Positions 26,463-39,800 of a stretch of 64,000 nt of DNA are shown here, one piece after another; position 1 is the first letter of the stretch; each line of letters begins with the position of its first letter. This stretch comes from Chinchilla lanigera (taxonomy: Eukaryota > Chordata > Mammalia > Rodentia > Chinchillidae). The stretch is from assembly GCF_000276665.1 (NCBI RefSeq), contig NW_004955463.1:8982816-9046815 (forward strand). The letters are read 5' to 3'. Position numbers and translations under genes: made by a program. Under the pieces are notes generated by a model. That model saw only the letters and a list, made by a program, of their open reading frames with translations. It was not told the origin of the DNA and searched no databases.

Positions 26463-29104
26463 CACAAACTATACTTGAAAAGATGACCAGTGCCTTCAAA
26501 CATGGACTTTTGTGATTTTGGACAATTAATGTTTAGAAAACTGTAGCCCCATGATTTGTTATATGTGAGGCAGTTATAGAAAGGAGACAAAGTCACAAAA
26601 ATAGGACATAATAAAGTAAGTTCAGCAAGTTCAGTATTAATTATTTGTTCATAGAACAGCTATATGCCAGGCATTTTTGAAAACAGAGAAAATAGAAGAT
26701 ATCATTTCTGGTCCCCTAGGAACTTAGTTCATTTAAGAAAATGAAATAGCTAAAGTACCTGAGAATATATTCCAAAGGTATAGTGCTGACTATTAAGGTA
26801 ATAGGAATGCAAAGATGAGAATATGTTAGGAGAAGATTTTTATAGATATAGCCACCATTTATGGAGTCTTTCCAGTACACCAGGCGGGCACTGAGATTGA
26901 GTAATCTCTTTGTGAAACACAGTGAACTGCCTACCTTAGACCAGCAGTTTCATTCTAGGAAATAAAATCAACCAAACAAACAAAGAAACAAAAAAACTAA
27001 GTTCAATGGTGGAGGCAGTTTCTGAACCCTAAAGGCCAGGCAGAGGTCTTGGCAATTGTGAGATCTAATAGGGGCCATAGCTGTTTCTGGAGCAGGAGAG
27101 TGGCCCCCTGAACACAGCAGATGTTTAGCCATAGAGGTTGGCACAATGGGGAGATTAAGACAAAGAGAAAGTTTTCATAATGCACTGGCATAGAAATAAT
27201 GATGAAGACAGTGTTGATAATATTTATGAGTAGCTTGCATAACATAATTAAATAAGTGAGAATTTAAATTCACAAATGTGTCCAACAGCCTCATCATCAT
27301 GGATGTAGAAAGAGAAATTTGGACTACATGAGAAAAATATATGCTGGGCTAGATTTTATTCTGGTCTATAAATCACCTCACATTCCACCCCCAGTGCCAG
27401 TCCCGCATGAGCTCTTTCTTCAGAGTGGACACGATAATTTTCTGTAAAACTTCTCTGTCCTTGAGTGACGTAGCATTTAACAGGTACAGAGAGAAGGTGG
27501 TGGGATTCATGGGATCTCGATACCATGCTGTTCATCCAGCTGTATCTTCTGGTTTTTTGTTTTTATGTATATAGAATCCTGCTGGCTGCTTCCTAGATAT
27601 TTATAAACTCATTTTGACTTTGATTCTCCAAAGTAGATTAAAACCTTTTTTGTTTTGTAAGTATCAATTTGGGTGTTGTCTTGCCTGAAATCAGACAGAC
27701 TGACAAGTGTTCTGAATAAGTGGGATCTTTTTCTCTGAGATCAGGTAGGCAGCCATATATGTTTACTCAGCTCCCTGTGGCAGGGTCTGTACTCATGCTG
27801 AGGGTGAAGGAAGGGCTGCACAAAACCATACTGATCTCTGCCTCATGCAGACCATGGCTGTTATTGCAAAGAGCAATCATGTTTCAAGTAACTGATTCAG
27901 TTATAAATTATTGATGAGCTGAGTGCTGGGAAGGATATTAGGAAACTAAGGGAATGGATAGTGGGAACCTGAACTAGTTGTAAATAGAGCTTCTGCAGGA
28001 GAGGAAAAAGAGCATGTGGTCCTCACCTTGGGGTGCATACCATCTATTTTAGATGAAATGTGCCATTTTGAAATACGTATAGTACATGATTTTTTAAAAG
28101 GAACTATTTAGATGCTTCATCATAAAATGAGGCCAGTAGAGTAGATAGGTTGACAAAACTCCTCTGAATCTCTAAGCTGTGTGATAAGACCAGGAGGGAC
28201 ATTCTCCAGAGACCAAAGACCAAACCACAAATTAGCAGCCAATATGTCATTGTGTCACAGTGATGTGGAGATGAACAGGATGTGGATTGATCCAATATCT
28301 GATGAAATTGCTTTGTCCCCCGCCCCCGTCCCTTAATTTAAGGATACATCTTGTTGAGTAAACATTGGTGAGGACTGCAGTCTGCAGGCGAGCATTTCAG
28401 AACAAGCTGTGCAAACAAAGCTTTAGGAAGGGCACCAAGGTTCACACAAAGAGGAGTTAGTTCCTAAGCCCTGCCGCCCTCATTACTGGGATTGTATTTC
28501 CTAGATATTGAAGTACAACATTGAGAGCCAGGACAACTTAGAACCTTTTTCGCCAATATTTACCCTTGAGTCCAATGGGGCCACTATATGTATCCAGTTA
28601 TCTCATGGATTGAAAACTAATCCCAGGATCCTAATAAAAAAGAAATGGGAGGAGACATACCAGCTCAGCAGTGATGGGGAGGTATAGGTTAGATTTGAAG
28701 GAAGCATTATTGGAACATTCTTGTATTTAATATTTTCTTTAATGATGTTAAAGAGGGCCTTCTCCTGAGGACATAAATGTCTTTTGCAGGTGATACTGTA
28801 AAGAACACTAAAGCGTAAATTAGAAAAGCATATACAGGCTTCAAGAAATTCCACTTACAGGTTGATAACAGAGTAAGATTCATCTTGGAAAAATGCAGAC
28901 TAATAGTAACAATACATTTGGGAAAAAAATAATCTACAACACAGATACTCAGCCCATGAGTGGGCGAGTTCTAGCCAGAAGGCTGAGCTGGCTGAGGAGC
29001 GAGTTTGCAATGCAACACTGTAGAAAAACAGGCCTCACTCTTCATGTTATTGTGTACCATGCCATCTCAAGTTTACAGAATGACAACAGGAGACCCTAAG
29101 GTCC

Positions 29105-29142
29105 AACGCAAGGCACCTAGTACTTGTCAATAGATATTTGTT
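29105..29142 (+). mobile_element. MIR 3'-end relic
   Basis: AAGGCACCTAGTACTTGTCA followed by ATAGATATTTGTTGACA resembles the MIR tail. Confidence 0.35.
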
Positions 29143-29949
29143 GACATTTCTATCACTTCCTATTTGTAGACAAAGATACCCAATAAATAATTTCAGATGC
29201 TGTACAGTATGAAGGAAATGCCACAGCTAGGATTGACAAAGCAGAAAGAAAATGGGGACTCTTCTTTGTTGGCAAGGTATTTTAATAGTTGTTCAAATGT
29301 TTCATTGTGGACTGATGACTAAAGAGAAAGGGAGGGTCAGCAGTAGACTCTCTCCCTTCTCCTCTGCTCAGGGGAGAGCTGGTAAAGATGAGACCAAGAA
29401 TAAAAGGAAAGAAGCAAAAAGAATGTCAAAGATGGTTCATAAACTGACCATGATGATACATTATCCAACCCTAGGTAGCCAGAGCATTCTGGGGGGCAGG
29501 GTCTGTGAATATCTTTGAATATGCTTAGAATCTCCAGCAAAAAAAAAAAGGGAAATAATTTCTTCAGCTGAGTATCAAAATATATCAAGTATTACACTGG
29601 TTCTTGAAGTATATGCATCTATGATTGAATACATAGTAAGTATATCAGATTATTCATAGTACACTGTCATTATTGAAAGTTTTTATAAGGGGTTAAGTCA
29701 TTATGTTTCTCAGCTTAGTTAAGCCAATGAATATCATTGTCAGTATCCATATAATAGCCATGATTTTAGAAGTGATAGAGAACTTCACTGTTAGGAGCTA
29801 CTTAGTGGCTGAAAGAAAAATAGTCTGCCTTAAAACTAATGTAAAGCTTGGGTCATACATGTACAGTGTGGATATATAACATTAGATAAATCATTCATAG
29901 ACTCTAGGCTAGAGCAAATTTAGACATTCCTCATTGTATAGGTTATCTT

Positions 29950-29998
29950 AATATTGGGTTAAGATGAAACAATTTCAATATTGGGTTAAAATGAAACC
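29950..29998. repeat. Two-copy tandem repeat (27-base period)
   Basis: AATATTGGGTTAAGATGAAAC at 29,950 recurs as AATATTGGGTTAAAATGAAAC at 29,977. Confidence 0.85.
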
Positions 29999-31051
29999 AT
30001 CTAGCACTAGGTAAGACTGAGAAAACATAATTAAAATAAATGCCACTTTGAAGCAAATGTAATTTTTTTAAAGCCAGTTTTGATTTTGCTAGTGCTGGGC
30101 AGAAGTCTTGTCTAAGACACTATAATACTTTATTGAATCTAGGTAAACTGGTATTTCAGTAACATTTAAATTTGAGATAAAGATTTGCTTTTAAAGAATC
30201 ATAGAACCTTTTTCCCACTTGTAAACACAGCGTTAAAAGGCTTTTCTTGGGGAAAGAAATCTGTGAGGAGGGTACTGGAAATTCCTATAAAAATACCATT
30301 TGAAAATCCACAGAAAAGAATATCATAAACTATAAAGATAAAAGATAGATATTCAAGATTGATCTATACTTGGCAAATCTATACTTGCTTATGAAATTTT
30401 CTTTTCATCTCTAGTACTGAAAAAATATATAGTTTTATAGTATCCATACATACATATAGTTTTAGAAAACTAGAAAAAATATTATCATGTTTATATATAT
30501 ATATCTAGAAAAATAAAGCAAGCATTATTACATTAATACCAAATGCTGAAATTTTTTTAAAAAATTATTTCTATTTTCTAATCAATGAAGCAAATGGTAT
30601 AGGTGTTTTTGAAATACAGCATTCATTTGATTCTTATTCAATTCCTTTGATTTTTCTAAGAAATAAAGTTCTTGAAATATGCTCATGCTGTTCAAAATTA
30701 AATTAAGTTTACCTTACACTTACCTTCCAAAACAGTGACAGGTTGGATGCTTAATGTGCAGTGCTGATAGTAAAAAAATATTGAAAAGTCAGCTTCCTTC
30801 TTTTAGGGTTAATTCCATAGAGTTGCACCCTAGCTACAGATCAGATAGATGCTCATTTTCATGTGCTTTCCATGCAGATTCCACTTCCTCCAGGCTTTTT
30901 GGCAACAACTCTAGGTGTCAATGAAAGTTATATAATGCCTTTTGTGGCTGAGTAGTTCAATTGCTTGAGGATCTATAATTTGTTTTTCCTTTATGTTTAT
31001 CTTTTACAAATACATATTATCAGAAATTATTTATTCATTCATTCATTCAAT

Positions 31052-31121
31052 CATTTAGTGGGGTGGGGATCCAACTAAGTGTCTTACACATACCAGGCAA
31101 GTGCTCTACCACTAAGCTAAA
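31052..31121 (-). mobile_element. Degenerate ID-type SINE with ATTC tail
   Basis: GGGGTGGGGATCCAACTAAG ... ACCAGGCAAGTGCTCTACCA ... CTAAGCTAAAT, preceded by an ATTC repeat that represents the element's tail. Confidence 0.65.
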
Positions 31122-31249
31122 TAGATTTTTAGACGTTCTTGAGTTTTCTTGTCCCTGACTGGTAACGAATTCAGAAAAAAACATGATAGTAGGACTTCCT
31201 AACAAGGACTCCCTATGTTAAGTTGAGCATCAGTTCCTAGAATCTCACT

Positions 31250-31410
31250 AGTAAGAGATCTTAGTGGTGAAAGAGATCTTTGATAACTACTTAATTACAG
31301 CCTTTCATTTTATCACTGAGAAAAGAAAGGCCCAATGAAGTCAAATGTCCAAAGAGCAAGATACTTTGTGCCAGAATGGAGGGACTAAGGCTCCAGTGTC
31401 TCTTCCAGTT
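31250..31410 (-). mobile_element. MIR relic
   Basis: TTTTATCACTGAGAAAAGAA and GGCCCAATGAAGTCAAATGT match the reversed MIR core pattern. Confidence 0.4.
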
Positions 31411-32780
31411 TAGGGTCCCTTACATCTTCAACAGCAACATTCATACAGGTCTCTTAGGCACCTCGTTAAAACGCAAACTCCTCAGTGGTTCTGGACTGGG
31501 ACCTGGGATTCTGCTATACAAGGTTCTGGGAGATGCTGATGCTGTTGATGCATGGAAAACACTTTGCATACTCATTGGGCTTTGTACCATTAGGAAATAA
31601 CTAAGAAACTTTATCCCCTAAGTGAAGAGAGACAGATGCAAAAGCATAGTTCTGGCTCAGATGCAGCTGATAATTCCAAAACAGGACTTGTATACTTTAA
31701 GTTGTCTGAATGTTACTATACCAGATAATCTATAGGATCTCACAATAGGCATAATGCTAGTTAGATGTCATAATAAATGGAAAAATGATAAGGTAAGACT
31801 TTTGACCCCATTTATGTAGCCCTGTGCCTACTACTTGCACATATGGCATCTAAGATGCCTAAGTGACAATTTCCCAATAAATAAATTCCTTCTCTTAAGA
31901 AACTCATGATTCTGCAGCTATTTGTTCATTTCCTGATACTTTAATGATAGCATTTTCAACCCTAAATGAATCGTATCCCCCATCCCTGTCCCTCAGCAGT
32001 AGAATGTTCATATATTTTACACTATGTTCATTATTTTATTGTGTTCTCAATAGGAGAATTTAAATTTTATCAAGAGTGGCATCAGGTAAGATAAAAGTTA
32101 TTATAGAATATATCCTTAGTTCTGTAATTATCTGCTCAAGGATCAGTTATGTCTATATTGATTTATAGTCCTGCGTTCATGAATAAACAAATGAAACTAT
32201 TTTCTTCAGAAATTACTTTGTCAAATAAGTTATATGGAGGTTTTCCACTTAGTTTTCATATATGTTTGTGTATACATTCTTACCGAACCATGCAGCATAA
32301 CTTTTTTGTGAGAAGCAGGCTTCTTTCATGTTTATAGTTCTGCACATATTTCTCTAGGTAAGTTTTTCCAGAATTTCCTGCAACGAAAGAATTGCAAATA
32401 AAAAAAAAAAAATCAGTTCATTTGTATAAATGTGTTTTAAAGAGATCCAAAGAGCTGTATCAGTACAAGATACTTGTTGTTTAAGTTTATTATATTAAAC
32501 TTATAAGATTTTAGTGATCATAATTATACTGTACAAATTCTCATGGAGCAAAAAAATAGGAAACTGCCAATATTTTATCTTACAGGCTGTTCTTCATATG
32601 GTACCAAATCACTTGATGACGGTTGTTTTTGGTATTGAGTTTGGTTTGAAGGGGAAAAAAAATTCACTCTTGTATTTGTAAACAATTGCTTTATTTATAT
32701 CTCCTTGATGCAAAAATGGTAATATGTATTCTTACTTTGGAGAAGAAAGGGTTGTATAAAATCATATAGGTATCTGCTGT

Positions 32781-32878
32781 CAAATTAGATGCAGATGAAA
32801 TTAGAAAGTTTGCATTAGTTTGATAACAAAGGCCATGTTTAGAACCACGGTGAACTTTGACCAAAGTCAGTGCAGTAA
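32781..32878. repeat. Diverged direct repeat, copy 1
   Basis: AAATTAGATGCAGATGAAAT ... TTTGCATTAGTTTGATAACA ... AAGTCAGTGC matches 33,551-33,643 with scattered mismatches. Confidence 0.85.
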
Positions 32879-33550
32879 CATTTATCAGAGCTAAAGTATA
32901 TGTAGATTGGTGCTTTGCATGAAGATTTTGGTAGACTATTAAAAATTGTGGCAATATTTTTAAAATTGTGACTATAAATATGAAACATTCAAGTAATGTT
33001 TTTTCATATGTACCTTTGCTTTCTAGGAGACTTCTATACCCTTATTTATTAAAATATGATACTGTAAAGTGCGTCCAAACTGAAATACTTCAGATACTAA
33101 AACAATAGCAACAAAATCAGCAGTTTTTAAGGACTTTCATATCTGAGCAGATCCCCACTGCAGGACCTTCAAAATAATACTGTATCAAAATTCTAGAATT
33201 TTCTAAGTTAACATAAATTAGTGAATAAAATGTAAATTTTTTGTAATTTCAAAATAGTTTTACCTTAAATGCAAAAATGGCATGAGTAAAATACTTCTAC
33301 TGAAGAATAACTTCTAAATTTAAAGGCATTTAAATATCTTTCATTTGGAATAATTGCATTAAGTGAAATATATGCTAATAAAAACCTGCTTCTGTCTTTC
33401 AGTACTTAAAAAATGAAACTTAATTTGTAAAATCTTCTAAGAAACAGGGACTGTAGTTTTTCTTGTCATTAATTGCTAGAGTATAAAAATGCTTGACTTC
33501 TATTGTTTGGTTGAACTTAGAATTTAGAAAATTGCTGTGAAATAAGTATG

Positions 33551-33643
33551 AAATTGGATGCAGATAAAATTAGAAAGTTTGCATTAGCTTGATAACTAAG
33601 GCCATGGGTAGAACCACCTGAACTCTTACAAAAGCCAGTGCTT
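33551..33643. repeat. Diverged direct repeat, copy 2
   Basis: AAATTGGATGCAGATAAAAT ... TTTGCATTAGCTTGATAACT ... AAAGCCAGTGC is the counterpart of 32,781-32,878. An ID SINE was inserted immediately after it. Confidence 0.85.
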
Positions 33644-33656
33644 TAATATAGAAGAA

Positions 33657-33743
33657 GGCTGGGGATATAGCTCAGTGGCACAAGCGCCTGCCTGGCAAGC
33701 GCAAAGTCATGAGTTCGATCCGCGGTACCAAAAAAAAAAAAAG
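33657..33743 (+). mobile_element. Young ID-type SINE with target duplication
   Basis: GGCTGGGGATATAGCTCAGT, GCGCCTGCCTGGCAAGCGCA and GAGTTCGATCCGCGGTACC with an A-tail. TAGAAGAA occurs on both sides (33,649-33,656 and 33,749-33,756). Confidence 0.9.
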
Positions 33744-34057
33744 TACTGTAGAAGAATCGACGCTCAGTGCCAAAGGGGAAATGAGGGCAGCCCCTGCCTT
33801 GCCACCCCTGTTCATCTTTCAATGTCACTGTAGTTGAATTTCAGTTAACTAATCTTTTGAAGATTGATGCAAAAAACAGCAAATATCATACCCCACCATT
33901 TTCATGAGACATGGTTTTCTGGCTGTTGTGTCTTTCCTTTATGTTGTTCAGTACCAGGTCATTTTTAGGAATCTCCATATTCCATAGGAGGAAAATTGCC
34001 AGTCTGAAAGCTCAGTGTCTTTGGCATTCTATTGCTTATCACATTTTTGCCCTCTAG

Positions 34058-34125
34058 GTGCCAACCTGGATTCACTGGAGCAAGATGTACTGAGAATGTG
34101 CCCATGAAAGTCCAAATCCAAGAAA
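34058..34125 (+). CDS. Nrg1: Neuregulin-1 EGF-alpha exon (Cys5-Cys6, alpha type)
   Basis: This 68-base exon follows a CCCTCTAG acceptor and ends before GTATGT. Its first base completes the lysine codon split by the common EGF exon. It then encodes CQPGFTGARCTENVPMKVQIQE and one base of the next lysine codon, so it joins in frame to the transmembrane exon. It supplies Cys5 and Cys6 of the alpha-type EGF domain, known from the family to bind ERBB receptors more weakly than the beta type. It is used as an alternative to the beta exon 586 bases downstream. Human NRG1 has VQNQE in this stalk by my recollection, so the isoleucine here is a likely lineage substitution. Read-through adds four residues and then a TAA stop. 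Confidence 0.96.
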
Positions 34126-34711
34126 GTATGTTAAAATAATCTGAAATTTGCTTTCTCCCCCAAAGTACAGCAACAGTCACTACCACTTGGTGCTTTTACA
34201 GCTCAGTTGTAACTGATTCCTTTTGTTCTAATTGTGGTTTATCCACTCAAGAGCATGAACCCTTTCACCATGATCCTACTTAAGTGTCTTTCTACATAGA
34301 TCTTAAAGTCACACGTATGACAGAATGGCAGTCAGGACTGCCCATGAGGCTGGCAAGCCAACCAAAAACACTTCCTTCCAACATCTTCGACCAAAACCAT
34401 CAAAATGCAAAACTGAGATCACTATAATGTCAGATCTTAATTTTTAAGTTTCCCTTTGAAAGAAAGCCGTCACTTTAAATGCCGGGATCTTTCTGTCATA
34501 CAAACCCAGGAAGTACATTTTGTCCAAATTTTGAACTATATGGGGGACATGCCAGAGCCTGAAAGCCATGATTAGGACAAAGATTCAGTTCCTGAGGGTG
34601 AACTCACCAAGGTCAGTGAAAAGACACTGAAGGAGCTTCTTTCTAGCATATATTCACCTCTTCTCTTTTTCTCTGTTTTTTTCTACCATTGTTTTTTGTT
34701 TCTTCTCTCAG
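34126..34711 (+). other. Nrg1: Short intron separating alpha and beta EGF exons
   Basis: This 586-base stretch lies between the two alternative EGF exons. Its 3' end is a strong T/C-rich tract (about 34,661-34,710) leading to the TTCTCTCAG acceptor of the beta exon. No open frame of note and no recognisable repeat was seen. Splicing elements controlling the alpha/beta choice would be expected here, but I cannot identify individual motifs with confidence. Confidence 0.8.
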
Positions 34712-34770
34712 GTGCCCAAATGAGTTTACTGGTGATCGCTGCCAAAACTACGTAATGGCCAGCTTCTACA
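34712..34770 (+). CDS. Nrg1: Neuregulin-1 EGF-beta exon (Cys5-Cys6, beta type)
   Basis: This 59-base exon runs from a TTCTCTCAG acceptor to the GTACGT donor. It completes the split lysine codon and encodes CPNEFTGDRCQNYVMASFY plus one base of the next codon. It provides Cys5 and Cys6 of the high-affinity beta-type EGF domain. In the family it can be joined to the 24-base beta-1 exon, directly to the transmembrane exon (beta-2), or read through its own donor (beta-3). The phase at both ends equals that of the alpha exon, as expected for alternatives. Joined to the exon at 45,533 it gives the beta-2 junction FYK-AEELYQ, with AAA as the lysine codon. The sequence matches known mammalian beta exons essentially exactly. 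Confidence 0.97.
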
Positions 34771-34805
34771 GTACGTCCACTCCCTTTCTGTCTCTGCCTG
34801 AATAG
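34771..34805 (+). CDS. Nrg1: Beta-3 read-through extension and stop
   Basis: If the beta exon's GTACGT donor is not used, the frame continues for STSTPFLSLPE and stops at TAG (34,803-34,805). This peptide is the established C-terminus of the beta-3 isoform (glial growth factor 2 type), which lacks a transmembrane segment and is secreted. The 3' UTR of that form would lie downstream. No AATAAA was noticed close by, so its end is not placed. The same bases are intron in the membrane-anchored isoforms. Confidence 0.9.
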
Positions 34806-37800
34806 GAGCATGCTCAGTCGGTGCTGCTTTCTTGTTGCTGCGTCTCCCTCAGATTTCACCTAGAGCTAGCTGTGTTTTACCAGGTCTAATATTGACTGCC
34901 TCTGCCTGTCGCATGAGAACATTAACAAAAGCGATTGTATTACTTCCTCTGTTTGTGATTAGTTGGCTCTGAGGTACTAATAGGTGTGTGAGGCTCCAGA
35001 TGTTGCCGAAATTGATACTGCATAATGTGATGCAAAATGATAGTCAATATCAAGCAGTGAAATTATAATAAAGGCATTTAAAAGTCTCACTTTTATTGGT
35101 AAAATAAAATCATTGCCCTGGGCAGTCCATCTTCTGTATCCATGTCAGCATCCTGAAAAGGGTGTTGCTAAGCTGTAACCAATATGCACTTGAAATGATG
35201 GTAAGTTAACTTGGTCTCAGAGTGTGTTCTTTATAACAAATAAACATCATAAAAAGAGCTCAGATGTTTCTCTTCATTAACCAAATAGTTTGCATGTAGG
35301 CATTTAAAAGAAAGCATAAGTAGGACAATTAAAAACAAACATTTCACAGCAAATGAACTATCTTGGCTTCTATTTCTGCTGCTAAGAGAATCAGTAATTC
35401 AGGGCTAGTTTAAATAATCATTTTGGGGCTTGGATTTTTTTATTTTAGCATTCATTATGTTAGTTTCAAAGGTGATTTTAAGAGGAAAATAATTACTGTT
35501 ACTTTAAATAATATTTATTATTTTAAAATTAGTGATTCAGCTCTAGAATATGTATGTATTTTTTACAAGCAGAATTGAGAAATTCTAATGGATTTCTGTG
35601 GCTCCATGGTGTTTTGAACATCATTCCTAAAATACCCAATTCACATTGTTTATAACAGCATGGATAACTAAACTATTTATTTGTCCTGCTGTTGTGAACT
35701 GGGATTATAGCTTTTGGTTCTAGAGCTTTCAAAACATTTCCTTCAAAATGAATTCCATTTGGTTATCCATTCAGCACAAGTGTTAGCAAATTTTTTATGG
35801 ATAGTTTCAGATAGCAAATATTTTAGAGCTTGTGGTGGTGCCATCACTGTCTTAACCACTCATTTCTACCACTGTAGCATAAAAGCAGCCATAGACAGTC
35901 CATAAACTGATGGATGAAGTTGTGTCCTATGATATCTCCATTTCCAAAAGACTAGGCAGTGGACTGGATTTAGCAATCCCTGACTTGTCTTCTACTGTCA
36001 GTTGCTCGCCCTGAAAAGTATCCACATAGATCACTGGAGTTGAAATTTATATAACACCATAGTGACACAGCTGGTCATTTAGGGGCTTTAAAAGAATCCT
36101 TGTTATGAGGCATGAGAAGAATAGGATTACATTAACAGTCGTGGAAGTTTTGAGAATGAATTCTATAATGCACTATGGCAAGATTATACCCATAGCGGTC
36201 ACTTTGTGAAGTGAAGCTTCCTATATATTTACATAAACTACATATCAAAGATTATATCACAGATCATTTTCTATTATAAAAATAGACATTGCTAAATTTT
36301 CAAACTTCACTCTATTCATAACTAATTAAATAATATCCAATTATTGAACAAGATATTTCTCTCTATAGCTATAGATTTTTAAAGATACATAAGAATAGCA
36401 AGTAAAAATCAAAGCCAAAAAAATTTATTGATTACTTTAAAGCCATTCTTGTTAGCAGTTTGTGCTGATATTCAAATAGCATAGATGTAGCAAATCCACT
36501 TGGCTCTGTAAATACAATAGCATCAAATTTTAGAAATTAATAAAAATTTTGAACACTTAAGTTACATAGTTTCATTGTGCAGTGCAGGCAATGTTTGGTC
36601 ACTTTATAAAGAAAAACACAAAAAGTGAAGGTATTTCCCAGAATAGTAATGCAGTTAGAGCTGAGAAGAGTAAGCAAAGACAATGTTTTCATTCACTTTA
36701 TGACCATTTTCTCTTTCATAAGAGATCCCTTAAAAATAGCAACTCTTTATTTGTGAAGTCCAGAGAGTGAATCCTTAAATAAAATCTTTAGTAAGATTTT
36801 AGTGACACTTTTGGAAAACATCCAGGAAATTATCATTCATATTTAACCTGATTTAACCAAGATTGATAGAAGCATATTTACCCCTCCCCCCAAAAAATGT
36901 AATGACTGTGCATTATTGATGCCTGGTGTCTGGAAAGCTAGAGGTTCCAATCAGACATTTGCTTTCCACAATTGTTCTGCCCACAGTTAAATTTTTTAAC
37001 CTCTATGTCTGAAATTCTCATTTTTTATCTCAACAAACTCCCGTGTGGAAGACAAGAAAATAAATTTTGCTGCACCAAGAAAGAACTTTATGTTCAAGTA
37101 GCAGTGAAGGTTGAAAAAAAGGGTTAGAAAATGTTATTACAGAGGTCATTTAAAATTTAATTGTAGACTTAGCGTCTGAAGAGAATAATATAAATTTTCA
37201 AGGAAAAAAGAGTCCCTATTATCAAAGTGAAACCATTAAATCTTACCAAGCCACATTTTCTCTTGAAGGATAACATTCTAAAAGAATGTCTATAATTTTT
37301 TAAATGCTTGTTGACAGATAAATTACATAGTCGAATTTGCAAGTGATTCTGGTCAGAATGTCCTATGGGGCATGGTTTAAAATATGATAAGAAAAAATGC
37401 ATATTTTATAAGACAACCATTTGTCTTAAAAAATAACATTTATAGTACTTCCTAGGAAAATGCTATCAAGCTGAGTCAGCTTCAAAATCAGCCTATCTTG
37501 ACACAATTCCTAATTGATAGAATTGTGTCCATCAATATGCAGTGTGGGTTATGGACTTTGTGTTTGTATGTGTGTGTACACATGTGTGTATGTTTGTATA
37601 TAGGTAGTCCTTAATATATAGACTTTCCAAGAAAAGAAAAAGCATTTACAGCTTCAATAGTTAGAGACAATATGGACCAAGTACATCCTATAGAAACTAA
37701 CAAGTAAAAGGAACTAATTATAGAATAGCTCAGTTTATAAAACATTTTAAAAGAGTACAGTTTTAGAATGCTTAGGCACATGCTCAAAATGAGTCAACTT

Positions 37801-39699
37801 ATTGGATATTTTTTAAAGTTTTGAATCATGTTATTAGTGCATCAGTCATTTCATGGATTTCTTTCTAAATGCTTTTAAAACCTGTGAAAGTCATGTATTT
37901 ACCAATCACGTGTATTGCTAATGGTAGAATAAAGGCACACTCCACCTATGACAAAATTGTCATAGATTCCAACCAAGTGTGAGATTTTACTGCGTGTGTG
38001 TTTGTGTGTGTGCTTACTGCCCATGGAAACTTGGGAATAAGGAACAAAGGGCTCAGTGACAATATGGATTGGCATATGTGAAAAAAATGTCTACATTTAT
38101 AAAGGTAAGTCTAAAATTAAAAGTCAGACACTAAATTGTTCCCATTTAGAACTGGCACTGGCAGAACTCATTTAGAAATCTTAAAATGCAGAAAAACAAG
38201 ACTGCCCATGTCTTTGAGTTTATTTGCATAAACAAGCCCAAAATCCTAAAGAATAAAATCCTGAATATCTTCAAATTTTAGCAGAAGCTATAATAGCAGT
38301 GGATATATAATTTTAGTGAAAGAAAGCTATTTTATTATGCTTTTTCTCTAATACAACTGAAAATTTAAATTAACCTCCAGGTTAATCAGTTTTCTTCAAG
38401 CAATTATAAAATCCTAAGGCAAAGGATTAGTGAGTCAATATTTAATAATTTCTGAAGACTCAGGTTTAAATTAATTTTTTATATTGCTTAGGGCACAGCA
38501 GGAAATCACATGTAGAAAAGAAAACTAAATTGTTTACAGTAACCTTTGCGTTTTTGAATTATTAATTTAATTTGAAAAATGTAGTGCCTAGGCAGAAGTT
38601 CAATAGGAAGCCTGTGACATGTAATGAGCCTAAGCCAACATTAGATTAAACAGAACAGATAGAAAGAAATAACCTCTTCATCAAATGGAAAGTGTTGCAT
38701 ATTCTGCTTTTTTGACTCATGATGAAAAATTGTAGCTACCAATAGTAAAAATAAATGAGAGCGGTGTTTGCTCTGGGTCTAGAATGACGGATGCATGCTT
38801 CCTCTGCTTGTTTCCTTGTTAGGGCTTATGGCCAGAAGGATTCCAGTTTTAAGTACCAATTTCCCATTGAATTATTTGAAATTGGAACTGCCTGATACGA
38901 ATGACTTCCCTTGAAATGAAATTATCGTTAGGCTCAGAGACTTACCTATAAAACTGTAACTGCAGTAATATGTATGCATGGGCATGCTACTAATTTTATT
39001 GAAGACTTAACCAAGCTTTCTACGCAACTAATATAGATCATTAGCAGTGTTCACGTAGGCATAAAATAATGATTCCTTGGAAAGGTTTTCTGTAGCTGTC
39101 TTGATTCTAACCCTTAAATTATCACTGACTGATGGAAGAGAAAGGAGATAGGTAGATGGAGGGCCTTCTAGGAAGAAAAGCGAGCCCTATCCTCATTTCC
39201 TTGGAAAATGAATATTTTTAGATTGAGGTTCTAAAGTTTATATGAAGAAGGAAAATGAGAGAAACTGAGTGTAGTACAAAGACAAAAGATATTTGTTTGG
39301 ATTTGAATGAATTATTTTACTCTGTCTTATGCAAAAAATCTGGCTTTTAATTTATAAAAAATTCAGGTTATGTGTCTGAGTACACTGGCCCCAAGACAGA
39401 GGAAACTATTACATATAGTGCCTCCCATTACTAATATAAGAATGTACTTTTTTTTAAGTTTGGAAAGCATGATCCCTTTAAAGTCTGTTTCTTAGCTATA
39501 TCCCAGGAGCTTTCAGAATTGTCCTGGCCATGGAATTAGTCTAAAATAAACCTGAATGCAGAAAGTGGCCTGAGGTACATCTCCAGATGTGTCTGGTCTG
39601 GAGATGTTAACCCCTCCTGCTGGTGGCCACCATATTCCATGTCTGCTTTATTCCGTAGGCTACCCAGTGAGGCATGTATGTCTTATGCATTTGGGCAAT

Positions 39700-39800
39700 G
39701 AACAGTTAACTTGTCCAAAGTTACTAAATGGGTAAATGGCAGGGGCAGAACCTGAAGCCAAGATGATCTCAGCACACAAACTTTATCTCCTGTGCCTCTG
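39700..39800 (-). mobile_element. MIR relic
   Basis: GTTAACTTGTCCAAAGTTAC ... GGCAGGGGCAGAACCTGAAG matches the reversed MIR core. Confidence 0.55.

Larger units (their letters stand above)
22053..34057 (+). other. Nrg1: Nrg1 intron between common EGF exon and alpha exon
   Basis: This is 12 kb of AT-rich intron without a recognisable exon. It holds a B1 SINE on the minus strand (about 24,905-25,033), a poly(A) run of about 27 near 26,436, L2/MIR-like relics, one degenerate ID SINE (31,052-31,121), one young ID SINE (33,657-33,743) and a pair of ~95-base direct repeats (32,781 and 33,551). The short open frames show no family features. The rest shows nothing I can name. Confidence 0.8.
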
